Part shown: piece after piece, positions 6,147 to 6,838 of the stretch
Position numbering within the stretch: the first letter of the stretch is position 1
Layout of the letters: each line of letters begins with the position of its first letter
Origin: an uncultured Ancrocorticia sp.
GTDB taxonomy: Bacteria > Actinomycetota > Actinomycetes > Actinomycetales > Actinomycetaceae
Direction: 5' to 3'
NCBI GenBank assembly: GCA_905373325.1
Contig: CAJPTB010000101.1
Location: 1 to 6,838, forward strand
Length of the DNA stretch: 6,838 nucleotides
Position numbers and translations under genes: made by a program
Notes under the pieces: generated by a model
Told to the model about the DNA's origin: nothing
Database searches by the model: none
Seen by the model: the letters and a program-made list of their open reading frames with translations, nothing else

Positions 6147-6437
6147 TCACTCCGCCTCTTCGATCGTCGCCCACAGCCCGTAGGACTGCATGGCCTGAGC
6201 GTCGGCCTCCATCTGCTCGCGCGCCCCGCGCGAGACGACGGCCCGGCCCTCGTTGTGCACTTGGAGCATGAGCATGCGCGCCCGGCGCCTGCTCATGTGG
6301 AAATAGCTTTCGAAAACCCACTCGACGTAGGTCATGAGATTGACCGGGTCATTGTGGACAACCGTCCTCCAGGTCCCGAACCTCGCGGGGACCTCCGCTG
6401 GCGCTGGCGTCGAAGAGGGCGTCGACTGGCTGTTCAC
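6147..6437 (-). CDS. clpS: ClpS, N-degron adaptor for the Clp protease
   Basis: The 96-residue protein hands substrates with destabilising N-terminal residues to the Clp ATPase (ClpC in actinobacteria). The core carries WRTVVHNDPVNLMTYV (23-38), in which Asn29-Asp30 form part of the N-degron pocket. His61 in VHNEGRAVV (60-68) is the histidine that contacts the substrate amino group. The conserved end is YGLWATIEE (86-94). Residues 1-18, rich in Pro, Ser and Thr, form the flexible N-terminal tail that ClpS inserts into its ATPase. The start is GTG at 6437; an in-frame TAG stands 12 bases upstream, so no longer start exists. There is no Shine-Dalgarno sequence; TAGACT ends six bases before the GTG, which fits a leaderless transcript. 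It is the first gene of the six-gene operon. Confidence 0.96.
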   Translation of the reverse strand: MNSQSTPSSTPAPAEVPARFGTWRTVVHNDPVNLMTYVEWVFESYFHMSRRRARMLMLQVHNEGRAVVSRGAREQMEADAQAMQSYGLWATIEEAE

Positions 6438-6443
6438 ACAACT

Positions 6444-6449
6444 AGTCTA
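6444..6449 (-). promoter_or_regulatory. Candidate -10 of the clpS operon promoter
   Basis: TAGACT (6449-6444, minus strand) matches TANNNT and four of six bases of TATAAT. Transcription six to seven bases later would begin at the clpS GTG, giving a leaderless message. The base composition just upstream (6455-6480) is less GC-rich than the surroundings, as in a promoter. No clear -35 hexamer is seen at 16-18 bases. Confidence 0.4.
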
Positions 6450-6526
6450 CCCGTAACCATGCTGTTTTGAGACGTTTCGCCCCGGTTTTCTCCGGCGACG
6501 CTTCGGCGGCCTGCAGCATGCGAAAA

Positions 6527-6616
6527 CCCAGTCTCCGCGCACAACGGCTCGCGTTGGATTCTCCTGTTCCGAGGGGAGCGTCGCATCCCCCAGCCTCCGC
6601 GCACAACGGCTCGCGT
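6527..6616. repeat. Pair of 28-bp direct repeats with 34-bp spacer
   Basis: Bases 6527-6554 and 6589-6616 are identical except for one position (T6532 versus C6594); the last 22 bases are exactly the same and include GCGCACAACGGCTCGCG. The copies are 62 bp apart, not a multiple of three, so they fall in different reading frames and are not a protein repeat. Each copy has a loose two-fold symmetry (CGCG at both ends of the core). No further copy was found in the window. Confidence 0.9.
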
Positions 6617-6675
6617 GCCGTCTGAGGCAGTCTCCCGGCACGCCCATCCCGCAGTCCGGAGACAAGCCCGACGGG

Positions 6676-6771
6676 CAAACGGGCGGTTCGCTGCAGACCC
6701 AGCCGGCAGCCTCGCAGCACATTCAACCGGCAACCTCACAGCAAGCCCGACCGGCAACCTCGACAAGCTTC
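6676..6771. repeat. Degenerate 24-bp tandem repeat, about four units
   Basis: Units begin at 6676, 6700, 6724 and 6748. The middle two are closest (CAGCCGGCAGCCTCGCAGCA versus CAACCGGCAACCTCACAGCA). The third begins CGACCGGCAACCTCG, and the first is weakly related (about 14 of 24). Because 24 is a multiple of three, one plus frame reads repeating PA(A/T)S-type octapeptides, like a Pro/Ala/Gln/Ser linker, but that frame has no usual start codon in the window. Confidence 0.65.
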
Positions 6772-6838
6772 GCGCCCGCGCCCCATGCCCCTGCCCGCCC
6801 TGAGCGGCGCGCAAATCGGCCGCCGGCCTGTGCGATCG

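Larger units (their letters stand above)
6438..6838. other. Gene-free stretch upstream of clpS
   Basis: About 400 bases carry no open frame with family-like content on either strand. They hold the clpS promoter candidate, the 28-bp repeat pair and the 24-bp tandem repeat listed separately. One plus frame stays open from 6457 to the window end but contains no ATG, GTG or TTG. In another plus frame, starts at ATG 6785 or GTG 6830 could open a gene that continues beyond the window. In M. tuberculosis a divergent nicotinate phosphoribosyltransferase gene lies here, but nothing visible identifies one. Confidence 0.6.

Noticed and set aside
6527..6616. CRISPR array (28-bp repeat, 34-bp spacer)
   Set aside because: Only two copies are present, with no third unit on either side at the 62-bp period and no cas genes in view. 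It is kept as a plain repeat pair.
6615..6803. 62-codon plus-strand open frame starting at GTG 6615
   Set aside because: It has no ribosome site or family resemblance and overlaps both repeats. Its residues simply reflect the tandem repeat read in one frame.
6434..6814. Minus-strand 126-codon open frame upstream of clpS
   Set aside because: It overlaps the clpS start and promoter, crosses the out-of-frame repeat pair and has an Arg-rich composition typical of shadow frames in high-GC DNA.

Overview
The window is high-GC DNA with the gene content and gene order of an actinobacterium (Actinomycetota). The minus-strand run clpS, DUF2017, murI, metallo-beta-lactamase phosphodiesterase, rph, rdgB matches the order known around Rv1331-Rv1341 of Mycobacterium tuberculosis. 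The DUF4916 Nudix-like protein is also typical of actinobacteria. Genus cannot be fixed from the sequence; an Actinomycetales relative is a reasonable guess.

Layout, left to right. Positions 1-519 (+) hold the C-terminal part of a shikimate/quinate dehydrogenase of the YdiB-like type, cut by the window edge. Facing it is a small gene (660-1019, -) for a DUF5655 protein, with visibly lower GC than its neighbours. It lies 35 bases downstream of a tRNA-Leu(UAG) gene (1055-1136, -). Next come bcp/prxQ (1335-1808, -) and, divergent from it, a DUF4916 Nudix-like gene (1925-2455, +), separated by a short promoter region with an inverted repeat. From 6437 down to 2452 all genes lie on the minus strand as one tight block: clpS, DUF2017, murI, MBL-fold phosphodiesterase, rph, rdgB. 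Gaps are 5 to 19 bases and two junctions are ATGA overlaps, so this looks like one operon. It ends by overlapping the stop codon of the convergent Nudix gene.

The operon joins protein quality control (ClpS, N-degron adaptor for ClpAP/ClpCP), peptidoglycan precursor supply (MurI, D-glutamate), a probable cyclic-nucleotide phosphodiesterase, 3'-end processing of RNA (RNase PH) and nucleotide-pool cleaning (RdgB). The set is conserved housekeeping, not a known dedicated pathway.

The last 400 bases (6438-6838) carry no convincing gene. They hold the likely clpS promoter, a pair of 28-bp near-identical direct repeats 62 bp apart, and a degenerate 24-bp tandem repeat. This stretch and the DUF5655/tRNA junction are the least explained parts. 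I found no complete undescribed system such as a defence island, CRISPR-Cas locus, toxin-antitoxin pair or mobile element.
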